Below, piece after piece: positions 7,671 through 14,223 of a DNA stretch of 14,414 bases. The DNA comes from an uncultured Paracoccaceae bacterium (GTDB lineage: Bacteria; Pseudomonadota; Alphaproteobacteria; Rhodobacterales; Rhodobacteraceae), in the NCBI GenBank assembly GCA_937900975.1, contig CALCPC010000670.1, positions 1 to 14,414 of the forward strand. The letters run 5' to 3'. The notes beneath the pieces are model-generated. The model was not told where the DNA came from. It made no database searches and was given only the letters and a program-made list of their open reading frames with translations. Within the stretch, counting starts at the first letter, position 1, and every line of letters begins with the position of its first letter. A program made the translations under genes and the position numbers.

Positions 7671-7759
7671 GGCGCGTGTCGGTCACGGGACCATTGGAAA
7701 CGCTGTCTGAACGTCGGCATAGCCCCGATTTTCCACGGCAAACCCTTTAGGGCGGGCAT

Positions 7760-8632
7760 ATGACGACTTGGACGGCCCTCACCACAGTGCCCGGTCCCCT
7801 GGCCGCGGAGGCGTTGGGCGAGGCGCTTGAACGCTTGACGCCGGCGCCGACGGCTGTCGGCGTTTTTGAGGTTGAGGACGGTTCGGGGCTTTGGGAAGTT
7901 GGCGGATACTTTGTCGCGGCCCCCGACCAGGCGGGCCGGGCGCTGCTGGCCAAGCTGAAGGGGGCAGCGCCCTTCGCGGTCAGCCGGCTCGATGACCGCG
8001 ACTGGGTCGCGCAAGTGCGCCGCGAATTGGCGCCTGTGGTCGCGGGCCGCTTCGTGGTCCATGGCGCGCATGATGCCCACCGGCTGCCGGGCCACCGCAT
8101 CGCACTTGAAATTGAGGCGGCGATGGCCTTCGGCACCGGGCATCACGCAACCACACGCGGCTGTCTTTTGGCGCTGGATGCCTTGATCGGGTCGGGGGTG
8201 GTTGCCCGGAACACCGCCGATATCGGCAGCGGGACGGGCGCTTTGGCGATGGCGGCACGCGCTGTTTGGCGGCGGGCGGTGATTGCGGCCGATATCGACC
8301 CGATTGCGGTGGCAACAAGCCGCGCCAATCTGCGCGCCAACGGGTTCGGCGCGGGCGTGCCGGTTGTCCGGGCCGCGGGGTTCGCGGCGCCCGTCCTCCG
8401 CCGTCGCGGGCCTTACGATCTGATTTTTGCCAATATTCTGGCGGGTCCCCTGCGCCGTTTGGCGCTCGCGATGGTGCGGCACGCGGCGCCTGGCGGTCAC
8501 ATCATCTTGTCCGGCCTTCTCGACCGCCAGGCGCTCCAGGTGCGCGCGGTCTATGCGGGCCACGGCTTTCACCCGGTTCGCCATCACGCCTTGGACGGGT
8601 GGACCACGCTGACCCTGCGGCGCGCAGGCTGA
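7760..8632 (+). CDS. prmA: Ribosomal protein L11 methyltransferase (PrmA)
   Basis: The 290-residue SAM-dependent enzyme is expected to methylate ribosomal protein L11 on several amino groups. The N-terminal substrate-recognition domain occupies about residues 1-95. The PrmA signature AFGTGHHATTRGCL is at 123-136, the SAM-binding glycine motif DIGSGTG at 154-160, the acidic residues AADIDPIAVA at 176-185, and the catalytic NILAGPL block at 225-231. AGGGCGGG (7749-7756) lies just before the ATG. It follows msrA in the same direction after 89 bases and precedes ruvC. Confidence 0.93.
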   Translation: MTTWTALTTVPGPLAAEALGEALERLTPAPTAVGVFEVEDGSGLWEVGGYFVAAPDQAGRALLAKLKGAAPFAVSRLDDRDWVAQVRRELAPVVAGRFVVHGAHDAHRLPGHRIALEIEAAMAFGTGHHATTRGCLLALDALIGSGVVARNTADIGSGTGALAMAARAVWRRAVIAADIDPIAVATSRANLRANGFGAGVPVVRAAGFAAPVLRRRGPYDLIFANILAGPLRRLALAMVRHAAPGGHIILSGLLDRQALQVRAVYAGHGFHPVRHHALDGWTTLTLRRAG

Positions 8633-8640
8633 CGCCAAGC

Positions 8641-8655
8641 GCCCGATTTGCGGGC
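8641..8655 (+). terminator. Weak hairpin after prmA
   Basis: GCCCG-ATTTG-CGGGC forms a 5-bp stem 8 bases after the prmA stop. There is no T run, so termination is only possible. Confidence 0.25.
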
Positions 8656-8665
8656 CTTCCAAAAT

Positions 8666-8680
8666 GTTCCCCTTTCGTGC
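8666..8680 (+). promoter_or_regulatory. LexA-box-like site upstream of ruvC
   Basis: GTTC-CCCTTTC-GTGC matches the alphaproteobacterial SOS box GTTC-N7-GTTC at 7 of 8 defined bases. It lies 33 bases before the ruvC start. A weak promoter could overlap it: TTCCAA (8657-8662) and TAGCCT (8681-8686), 18 bases apart, which would put the site between the -35 and -10 boxes. LexA control of ruvCAB is known in several alphaproteobacteria, so SOS induction of this operon is likely but unproven. Confidence 0.5.
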
Positions 8681-8713
8681 TAGCCTGATATCAAAAGAAG
8701 AAGAGGCAGTGCG

Positions 8714-9220
8714 ATGCGGGTGATCGGGGTCGATCCGGGGTTGCGACGGACCGGCTGGGGCGTTGTCGACGTCGCTGGGACACGGGTGCGGCACGTGGCC
8801 AACGGGATTTGCGTGTCCGAGGGGGCAGCATTGGCCGCGCGGCTTCTGTCGCTTTACCGCCAGTTGGAAGCCGTCGTCGCGCGCCATGCGCCCGAGACCG
8901 CCGCCGTGGAGCAGACCTTCGTCAACAAGGACGCGGCCGGCACGCTAAAGCTTGGCCAAGCGCGGGCTATCGCGCTTCTGGTGCCGGCTGCGGCTGGCCT
9001 GCCGGTGGCTGAATATGCGCCGAATGCCGTGAAGAAATGCGTGGTTGGCGTGGGACACGCGGATAAGGATCAAGTCGCACATATGGTGGCGCTGCAGCTT
9101 CCCGGTGCAAAATTTGCCGGCGCCGACGCCGCCGATGCACTGGCCATAGCGCTTTGCCATGCGCATCACGCCCGCTCTGCCGACAGGCTTGCCGCGGCGA
9201 TTGCGCGGTCAGACGGATGA
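8714..9220 (+). CDS. ruvC: Holliday junction resolvase RuvC
   Basis: The 168-residue endonuclease cuts four-way junctions symmetrically as a dimer within the RuvABC resolvasome. All four catalytic carboxylates are at the same numbers as in the Escherichia coli enzyme: Asp7 (VIGVDPG), Glu66 (AAVEQTFV), Asp138 and Asp141 (GADAADALA). The length is normal. AAGAGG (8701-8706) lies 7 bases before the ATG. It is the first gene of the ruv cluster; a palindrome-rich gap of 247 bases separates it from ruvA. Confidence 0.97.
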   Translation: MRVIGVDPGLRRTGWGVVDVAGTRVRHVANGICVSEGAALAARLLSLYRQLEAVVARHAPETAAVEQTFVNKDAAGTLKLGQARAIALLVPAAAGLPVAEYAPNAVKKCVVGVGHADKDQVAHMVALQLPGAKFAGADAADALAIALCHAHHARSADRLAAAIARSDG

Positions 9221-9261
9221 CGCCGCCCCGCGCTGACCTCCCCTGCATGGCGCTGCGGGCA

Positions 9262-9277
9262 GGCGCCCTTGGGCGCC
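9262..9277. repeat. Palindrome GGCGCCC-TT-GGGCGCC after ruvC
   Basis: Perfect 7-base arms separated by TT, 42 bases after the ruvC stop. No T run follows. It is one of three palindromes in the ruvC-ruvA gap; GGCCCGCGGGCC (9359-9370) is another. Confidence 0.6.
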
Positions 9278-9398
9278 GCGCGCGGCTGTGCCCTCCGTCT
9301 TGGGCAAGGGCTGCGCCAAGCGCAGGCGGGGCGTTCGGGATCGGCGCGCGTGCGGATCGGCCCGCGGGCCCCTGGCGGACCTGTCGCCGCGGGCCTGT

Positions 9399-9435
9399 TG
9401 TCGCGCGCGCCGCCTGCGGCGGTCCGCGCGCGACA
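9399..9435. repeat. Long perfect hairpin just upstream of ruvA
   Basis: TGTCGCGCGCG (9399-9409) and CGCGCGCGACA (9425-9435) are exact inverse complements. Between them CCGCC-TGC-GGCGG (9410-9422) continues the stem after a 2-base bulge, closing on a UNCG-type loop. The total is 16 paired positions, ending 16 bases before the ruvA ribosome binding site. CCTGT (9394-9398) and ACAGG (9438-9442) can extend the stem. It could act as an attenuator, an RNA processing site or a mobile palindromic repeat. Confidence 0.75.
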
Positions 9436-9467
9436 GGACAGGGCACCATCAAGGGGGAGCACCCGGT

Positions 9468-10151
9468 ATGATTGGCAAGATTTCCGGGCGGCTCGACCAT
9501 TGTGGCGCGGATTATGCTTTGATCGAAGCCGCGGGTGTCGGCTACGTGATCCATTGCTCCGAGCGAACGCTGGCCGGCCTGCCGGCGGCGGGATCGCCCG
9601 TCGCGCTTTATACAGAGCTGATCGTGCGGGAGGACCTCTTGCAACTCTTTGGATTTACGACCCTGGCTGAGCGGGAATGGCACCGGCTGTTGACCTCTGT
9701 CCAAGGGGTCGGCGCGAAGGGGGCTATGGCGATCTTGGGTAAGCTTGGGGCGGAGGGGATCGGCCGGGCCCTGACCTTGGGCGATACCACGGCCATCCGC
9801 GCGGCGCCGGGCGTTGGACCGAAAACAGCGGCCCGGCTGGTGATGGAGTTGCGCGACAAGGGTCCGCAGATCATGGCGTTGGGCGCCAGGGGGGCAGCGC
9901 CGGCCATGGTTTCGGGCGTGCCCGAAACCTCTGCGGCGTCGCCGCAGACGCCGCCTTCGGCGGCGATGGCCTTTTCCCCCAGCCCAACCGATGGCGCTGC
10001 TGCGCAAGCCGATGCGTTGTCGGCGCTTGTCAATCTTGGCTACACGCCGGGTGAGGCCGCCGCCGCCGTCGCAGAAGCCATCGCCGACGGGCCGAAGACG
10101 GCGCAAGAGCTTATCCGCGCCGCGCTCCGCCATCTCGGCCCAAAAGGGTGA
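9468..10151 (+). CDS. ruvA: Holliday junction branch migration protein RuvA
   Basis: The 227-residue protein binds four-way junctions as a tetramer and loads RuvB. Domain I is the OB fold (1-64, [10 protein letters not shown] to LLQLFGF). Domain II has two helix-hairpin-helix motifs, [17 protein letters not shown] (77-93) and [17 protein letters not shown] (112-128). Domain III (about 180-227, [12 protein letters not shown] and the [12 protein letters not shown] end) binds RuvB. The linker between II and III (about 134-178) is low-complexity Ala/Pro/Ser and its DNA consists largely of three abutting palindromes. The start at 9468 is fixed by AGGGGGAG (9452-9459) and by the standard N-terminus, although the frame is open further upstream. 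Confidence 0.97.
   Translation: MIGKISGRLDHCGADYALIEAAGVGYVIHCSERTLAGLPAAGSPVALYTELIVREDLLQLFGFTTLAEREWHRLLTSVQGVGAKGAMAILGKLGAEGIGRALTLGDTTAIRAAPGVGPKTAARLVMELRDKGPQIMALGARGAAPAMVSGVPETSAASPQTPPSAAMAFSPSPTDGAAAQADALSALVNLGYTPGEAAAAVAEAIADGPKTAQELIRAALRHLGPKG
9908..9965. repeat. Three back-to-back perfect palindromes in the ruvA linker
   Basis: GGTTTCGGGC-GT-GCCCGAAACC (9908-9929), TCTGCGGCG-T-CGCCGCAGA (9930-9948) and CGCCGCC-TTC-GGCGGCG (9949-9965) follow one another without a spacer. The arms are 10, 9 and 7 bases, all perfect. They encode residues around 147-166 in the flexible linker, where added residues should be tolerated. This is the arrangement expected from a palindromic element inserted into a coding sequence, but chance or selection for RNA structure cannot be excluded. 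Confidence 0.85.
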
Positions 10152-10566
10152 GGGGCGTGGCCGCACCATCCGCTGGGCGCCCCGGCCAGTGTCCGCCGCA
10201 CTTTGCCGAGATCCTGTCCGACAGCCCGACGCTTCGGGCGCGCCGTTGGTCCGGGCGCCCGGCGCCGATGGGGCCGATGGGGCCGGACGCACCGGCGCAC
10301 AGCGCTCCCGCCGCACTGATCGCCCGGCGGCCCGGCTGTGGTCGCCTTCCCCGGTCCCGACGGTGCCCATGGTCCGGTCATAGCCCAAATCGCTGTGGCG
10401 CGACGCCTCTGCCTGTCCCGCGAAAAGACGTGGGTGCCCTTGGCCGCGGCGCTTGGGTCTTGGGGATTGTCGCGTCGACCGGATTTGCGGGCGCGTGGCG
10501 GACCGGTCACGCTTTGCGCGCCAACCCCGACGCTTTCACCATCCCACCAGCCCTGGGGGCGCGCCC
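10152..10566 (+). other. Long ruvA-ruvB gap with an unassigned open frame
   Basis: These 415 bases between ruvA and ruvB hold no gene I recognise. One frame (10148-10570) of 140 codons starts with a GTG overlapping the ruvA stop (GTGA) and ends with a TGA overlapping the ruvB start (GTGA). Its product is rich in Pro, Arg, Ala and Gly (for example GPMGPDAPAHSAPA) with no domain. Other frames are open for 80-130 codons as well, including one that reads GADGADGAGRTG over a GATGGGGCC tandem pair (10267-10284). A perfect palindrome CCGGGCGCCCGG lies at 10251-10262. The stretch may be a decayed gene, a structured spacer or a lineage-specific small gene. Confidence 0.4.
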
Positions 10567-11616
10567 GTGACCACACGTGACCCGTCCGACCAACCGGCGC
10601 CCGACCCCGGCCTTCGGCCAGAGAGCCGGCCCGGCGACGCTGACCGGGCGCTGCGCCCGCAAACATTGGCAGAGTTCGTTGGCCAAGCGGATGCGCGCGC
10701 CAACCTTGCCGTCTTTATCGAAAGCGCCCGGCGCCGGGGCGAGGCGATGGACCATACTTTGTTCTATGGCCCGCCCGGCTTGGGCAAAACGACGCTTGCG
10801 CAAATCATGGCGCGAGAGCTTGGCGTCAATTTCCGCATGACATCGGGTCCGGTTCTGGCAAAAGCCGGCGATCTTGCCGCGATCCTGACCAATCTTGACG
10901 CCCGCGATGTTCTTTTCATCGATGAAATCCACCGGCTGAACCCCGTTGTTGAAGAGATCCTCTACCCTGCGCTCGAAGATTTTGAGCTTGATCTTGTGAT
11001 CGGGGAAGGGCCGGCGGCGCGCACAGTCCGGATCGATTTGCAACCCTTTACGCTGGTCGGGGCGACCACCCGTCTCGGCCTTTTGACCACACCGCTGCGG
11101 GACCGTTTCGGCATCCCCACGCGTCTCGAATTCTACACGGTGGCAGAGCTTGTCAGCATCGTCACCCGCGCCGCGGCGCTTTTGGAGGCGCGGGCGCCGC
11201 CGGAGGGCGCCGAGGAAATCGCCCGCCGCGCCCGGGGCACGCCCCGGATCGCGGGCCGCTTGCTGCGCCGGGTCGTCGATTTCGCGATTGTGGAGGGGAA
11301 CGGCGCGGTCGACAAGGACATCGCGGACCGGGCCCTGACGCGGCTTGGCGTCGACGATCTTGGCCTCGACGGTGCCGACCGGCGCTATCTTGGACTTTTG
11401 GCGGAGCACTACGGCGGCGGGCCGGTGGGCGTGGAAACGATCGCCGCGGCGCTTTCGGAGGCGCGGGACGCGATAGAAGAGGTGATCGAGCCCTACCTTC
11501 TGCAACAGGGTCTTTTGCAACGCACCCCCCGGGGGCGGATGCTTGGCCGCCGCGCGTGGAGCCATCTTGGCCTGGCCCCACCGCCCAAGTCCGATCTTTT
11601 TGGTGAGGACCCATGA
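10567..11616 (+). CDS. ruvB: Holliday junction branch migration ATPase RuvB
   Basis: The 349-residue AAA+ motor drives branch migration together with RuvA. Walker A GPPGLGKT is at 68-75, Walker B LFIDEIH at 116-122 (Asp119-Glu120), the sensor-1 block VGATTR at 164-169 and the arginine-finger region PLRDRFG at 176-182. The winged-helix DNA-binding domain occupies the C-terminal part, ending in [12 protein letters not shown] followed by a short tail. The GTG start at 10567 is chosen for the N-terminus and overlaps the end of the open frame in the gap; the frame itself is open upstream to 10453. The N-terminal 30 residues are longer and more Pro/Asp-rich than in Escherichia coli. The stop overlaps the next gene by ATGA. 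Confidence 0.97.
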   Translation: MTTRDPSDQPAPDPGLRPESRPGDADRALRPQTLAEFVGQADARANLAVFIESARRRGEAMDHTLFYGPPGLGKTTLAQIMARELGVNFRMTSGPVLAKAGDLAAILTNLDARDVLFIDEIHRLNPVVEEILYPALEDFELDLVIGEGPAARTVRIDLQPFTLVGATTRLGLLTTPLRDRFGIPTRLEFYTVAELVSIVTRAAALLEARAPPEGAEEIARRARGTPRIAGRLLRRVVDFAIVEGNGAVDKDIADRALTRLGVDDLGLDGADRRYLGLLAEHYGGGPVGVETIAAALSEARDAIEEVIEPYLLQQGLLQRTPRGRMLGRRAWSHLGLAPPPKSDLFGEDP

Positions 11617-12254
11617 CGCCCGAGCGTGCAGAAGCCTTTTTTACGCGGTCCGACGGCGGGTTTCGTTTTGCCCGCTGGACCCGCCCGCTGGCGCCTGTGA
11701 TCTTCGGCACCGACGACGCGTCGCTGACGCCGCTCAAAGATGGGATCCGGGAAACCGCCGCGCTGGCTGGTCTTACGCTCAACGATGTGGACGCAGAGCT
11801 TGGCGCGAACATGATCGTGATCTTTTGCGCGCGCTGGTCCGAGCTTGACGACATCCCGCATCTCGACCGCTTAATCCCGGATCTTCGGCTGTTGATCGAC
11901 CGGCTTGGCCAGGCCGGCGCCAACCAATATCGCAGCTTTGCGTTCACGCCCGAGGGCAGCTTGCGCGCCTGTACCATCCTGCTCTGCCAAGATGCGGAGC
12001 TTGGCGCGATGAGCGCGCTGACCTTGGCTCGGCTGCAAACGGTGCAAAGCCTGTTGCTGTGGTCGGATCAAGCCTTTCGCAGCGAAAGCCCGCTCGGCCG
12101 GGTCCAGGATGGCGCGGATCCTATCGTGACGCCCGAGATCGCGGCCCTGCTCCGCGCGGCCTACGCTCCGGTGCTGCCGGCGGCCAGCACGGACCCTGCG
12201 CATGCGCACAGGTTGGCCGCGCGGGCGCGGCTTTTGCTCGGCACTTTGGCCTAG
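11613..12254 (+). CDS. Unknown protein coupled to ruvB
   Basis: The 213-residue product has no clear signal peptide or membrane segment. It begins [20 protein letters not shown], followed by [12 protein letters not shown] (22-33) and a soluble alpha/beta pattern. The middle includes [14 protein letters not shown] (65-78), a central [20 protein letters not shown], and a C-terminal part with [14 protein letters not shown]. The shape is faintly like the alphaproteobacterial DUF2927 family (RW-P-pattern near the N-terminus, LLRAxY near the end), but the acidic EE motif I associate with it is absent, so I do not assign it. Translation is coupled to ruvB by ATGA (11613-11616) with GAGGA (11605-11609) upstream. 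Its place in the ruv-tol cluster suggests co-expression with ruvB, not a shared function. Confidence 0.85.
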   Translation: MTPERAEAFFTRSDGGFRFARWTRPLAPVIFGTDDASLTPLKDGIRETAALAGLTLNDVDAELGANMIVIFCARWSELDDIPHLDRLIPDLRLLIDRLGQAGANQYRSFAFTPEGSLRACTILLCQDAELGAMSALTLARLQTVQSLLLWSDQAFRSESPLGRVQDGADPIVTPEIAALLRAAYAPVLPAASTDPAHAHRLAARARLLLGTLA

Positions 12255-12260
12255 ACGTCC

Positions 12261-12275
12261 GTGGCCTGCGGCCAC
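12261..12275 (+). terminator. Hairpin GTGGCC-TGC-GGCCAC after the ruvB-coupled gene
   Basis: A perfect 6-base stem closes on a UNCG-type loop (C-UGCG-G) six bases after the stop of the preceding gene. A second inverted repeat, CGCCGCA-TTCTTT-TGCGGCG, follows at 12304-12323. Neither has a T run after it. Together they are the best candidates for the end of the ruv transcript before ybgC. Confidence 0.4.
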
Positions 12276-12303
12276 CCGGTCGGGCCAAAATGGCATGGCT
12301 GGC

Positions 12304-12323
12304 CGCCGCATTCTTTTGCGGCG
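12304..12323 (+). repeat. Inverted repeat CGCCGCA-N6-TGCGGCG
   Basis: Perfect 7-base arms around the T-rich loop TTCTTT in the gap between the ruvB-coupled gene and ybgC. It may assist termination or RNA stability. Confidence 0.45.
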
Positions 12324-12481
12324 CACCAGAACGCTTTGCGCGGCCTATCGGGCGTTGCTTTGGTTGTGCCTGATCGGTCGCGCCGGGCGCCGGCCCGCGC
12401 CATTGGTTGGCGCCCCGGTCTTGACCTTGGCCGATTGCGGCCGCACCAGGGTATCTTGGCGGCTGGGATAGGGAAGGCGCG

Positions 12482-12889
12482 ATGACACAGACGTTCAACA
12501 TTCGGGTCTATTACGAAGACACTGATCTTGCGGGCATCGTCTATTACGCCAACTACCTGCGCTATTTTGAACGCGGACGGACGGAGGCGATCCGGGCTGT
12601 CGGTGTCGACCAATTGGCTTTGCGAAACAGCCGCAACCTTGCCTTCGTCGTCCGCAGGATGGAGATCGACTACCACGCTGCCGCGCGGTTCGACGATGTG
12701 GTCACGGTGGAAACGGCAACGACCGAGGTCGGCTATGCCTCAACCATCATGCGGCAACGCATTTGGCTGGCCGAAACTTTGGTCGTGGCCGCCGAGGTCA
12801 AGCTTGCCATGATCACGCTCGACGGTCGCGTCTCGCGCTATCCAGACGATGTAAAAATGGCGCTGGAACGGCTGATTGCCGCGACATGA
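12482..12889 (+). CDS. ybgC: Tol-Pal-associated acyl-CoA thioesterase YbgC
   Basis: The 135-residue hotdog-fold enzyme hydrolyses acyl-CoA thioesters and is regularly encoded at the head of tol-pal operons. The family motif YYEDTDLAGIVYYANYLRYF (10-29) contains Asp15, which corresponds to the catalytic aspartate of the family (Asp18 in Escherichia coli YbgC). FVVRRMEIDYHAAARFDD (55-72) is the second typical block. AGGGAAGG (12470-12477) lies 4 bases before the ATG. It is followed after 146 bases by tolQ, longer than usual within a tol operon, so tolQ may have its own promoter. Confidence 0.94.
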   Translation: MTQTFNIRVYYEDTDLAGIVYYANYLRYFERGRTEAIRAVGVDQLALRNSRNLAFVVRRMEIDYHAAARFDDVVTVETATTEVGYASTIMRQRIWLAETLVVAAEVKLAMITLDGRVSRYPDDVKMALERLIAAT

Positions 12890-12934
12890 ACGCAACGCAT
12901 CGGACCTCGTGACTGGACACATCCCCCTATTTTG

Positions 12935-12963
12935 GTCACAAACCCGGCTTAAGCACGTAGAGT
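12935..12963 (+). promoter_or_regulatory. Candidate promoter for tolQRA
   Basis: GTCACA (12935-12940) and TAGAGT (12958-12963) are 17 bases apart, each matching 4 of 6 consensus bases. The ybgC-tolQ gap is AT-richer than its surroundings, which is usual for a promoter region here. It also holds the palindrome GCTTAAGC (12947-12954) and the inverted repeat GCCGG-N8-CCGGC (12975-12992), which would lie in the 5' leader of tolQ. Confidence 0.35.
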
Positions 12964-13035
12964 GTGTGTAAAAAGCCGGCGCGTTAACCGGCAGGCGTTC
13001 GAGAACAGAAGTCGGTACGCGGAAGAGCAGGCACT

Positions 13036-13740
13036 ATGGAGACGGAAGCACTCGGGGCGGTCAGCGAGCTCGATTTCTCGCTATGGGCGCTTTTTCTTAG
13101 GGCCACGATCACCGTAAAGATCGTGATGGTTGTTTTGGTCCTGGCATCGGTTTGGTCCTGGGCCATCATCATCCAAAAACACCTCAATTTCCGCCGCGCG
13201 CGGTCGGAGGCGGACGGGTTTGAGAACACGTTCTGGTCGGGCCAGGCGCTGGACCAATTGTTCGATGAGGTGAACGAAGATCCGCGCGGTGGCACGGAGA
13301 AAGTGTTCGTGGCCGGGATGAAGGAGTGGCGTCGAAGCCTCGCGCCCGATCAACGCACCATCGCTGGCGCCCAAGCCCGGATCGACCGGGCGATGCAAGT
13401 GGCGATCAGCCGGGAAAGCGACAACATCCTTCGCGGTCTTGGGTTTTTGGCGACCGTTGGCGCGATTTCGCCCTTCGTTGGGCTTTTTGGCACCGTTTGG
13501 GGGATCAAATACGCGTTTGAAGAGATTGCGATCCAGCAATCGACCAATCTTGCCGTTGTGGCGCCGGGGATTGCCGAAGCGCTGTTGGCCACAGCGCTGG
13601 GCCTGCTTGCGGCCATACCGGCGGTGATCTTTTACAACAAGCTTTCGGGCGATGCCGACCGGATCTCGGCCCGGCATGAGGCCTTCGCGGATGAGTTTGC
13701 CATGATCCTTTCGCGTCAGCTTGAGACGGCCGAGGCATGA
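13036..13740 (+). CDS. tolQ: Tol-Pal system proton channel subunit TolQ
   Basis: The 234-residue inner-membrane protein forms, with TolR, the proton-driven motor that energises TolA to support outer-membrane constriction at division. Three membrane helices are visible: about 23-46 (TVKIVMVVLVLASVWSW), 134-157 (GFLATVGAISPFVGLFGTVW) and 172-198 (APGIAEALLATALGLLAAIP). The GAISPFVGLFGTVWGI and PGIAEALLATALGL blocks are signatures of the TolQ/ExbB family. The large cytoplasmic loop between helices 1 and 2 has the expected size. The neighbouring tolR and tolA distinguish TolQ from ExbB. GGAAGAG (13021-13027) precedes the ATG. Confidence 0.95.
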   Translation: METEALGAVSELDFSLWALFLRATITVKIVMVVLVLASVWSWAIIIQKHLNFRRARSEADGFENTFWSGQALDQLFDEVNEDPRGGTEKVFVAGMKEWRRSLAPDQRTIAGAQARIDRAMQVAISRESDNILRGLGFLATVGAISPFVGLFGTVWGIKYAFEEIAIQQSTNLAVVAPGIAEALLATALGLLAAIPAVIFYNKLSGDADRISARHEAFADEFAMILSRQLETAEA

Positions 13741-14219
13741 TGGGCGGCGCCGTTTCGAACCCGCGCGACGGCGGACGGCGGCGGCGGCACATGCGCGCAA
13801 AGCCGATGGCCGACATCAACGTCACGCCCTTTGTCGATGTAATGCTGGTGCTTTTGATCATTTTTATGGTCGCAGCCCCGCTTCTGACCGTGGGCGTGCC
13901 TGTCGAACTGCCCGAGACGGCTGCAAATCCCCTGGAGCAGGAGGAAGAGGAGCCGCTGACGCTGACCGTCCAGGCCGACGGCACGGTGATCGTGGAAGAG
14001 ACGGAAACCCCGCGGGAGCAATTGGTGCCGCTTTTGCGCGCAGTCCTGGCCAACCGCGCCGATGACAAGATCTTTCTGCGCGCGGATACGGACCTTCCTT
14101 ACGGGGACATGATGGTGGTCATGGGGGCGCTGAACGCAGCCGGCTACCGCAATATTGGTCTGGTCACGGAAGGCGGGGGGCCAACGCGCGACGCTTCCGA
14201 TAGCGCGGTGGCGGAATAG
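13737..14219 (+). CDS. tolR: Tol-Pal system protein TolR
   Basis: The 160-residue protein is the single-pass partner of TolQ. After an arginine-rich cytoplasmic tail, the membrane segment at about 28-50 contains INVTPFVDVMLVLLIIF with Asp34, the conserved proton-relay aspartate of the TolR/ExbD family. The periplasmic domain follows, with the acidic stretch EQEEEEPLTLTV (67-78) and the conserved FLRADTDLPYGDMMVVMGAL block near the end. Translation is coupled to tolQ by ATGA (13737-13740). A second ATG directly follows the first (13740), and one at residue 19 is another possible start. Confidence 0.95.
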   Translation: MMGGAVSNPRDGGRRRRHMRAKPMADINVTPFVDVMLVLLIIFMVAAPLLTVGVPVELPETAANPLEQEEEEPLTLTVQADGTVIVEETETPREQLVPLLRAVLANRADDKIFLRADTDLPYGDMMVVMGALNAAGYRNIGLVTEGGGPTRDASDSAVAE

Positions 14220-14223
14220 CGCT

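Larger units (their letters stand above)
9221..9467 (+). other. ruvC-ruvA gap, palindrome-rich, with a bridging open frame
   Basis: These 247 bases hold three perfect palindromes and no recognised gene. One frame (9217-9471) is open from an ATG overlapping the ruvC stop (ATGA) to a TGA overlapping the ruvA start (ATGA), giving 84 residues rich in Arg, Ala, Gly and Pro. The product looks like no known protein, and an open frame of this length has a fair chance of arising at this GC level. The frame could still be read for translational coupling. Confidence 0.35.

Noticed and set aside
8967..10388. 473-codon minus-strand open frame across ruvC, ruvA and the gap
   Set aside because: It is antisense to ruvC and ruvA and very Arg-rich, with no recognisable domain; typical of high-GC shadow frames.
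12436..12445. TGCGGCCGCA palindrome before ybgC as an operator
   Set aside because: Short GC palindromes are common at this base composition, and there is no second site or recognised regulator motif.
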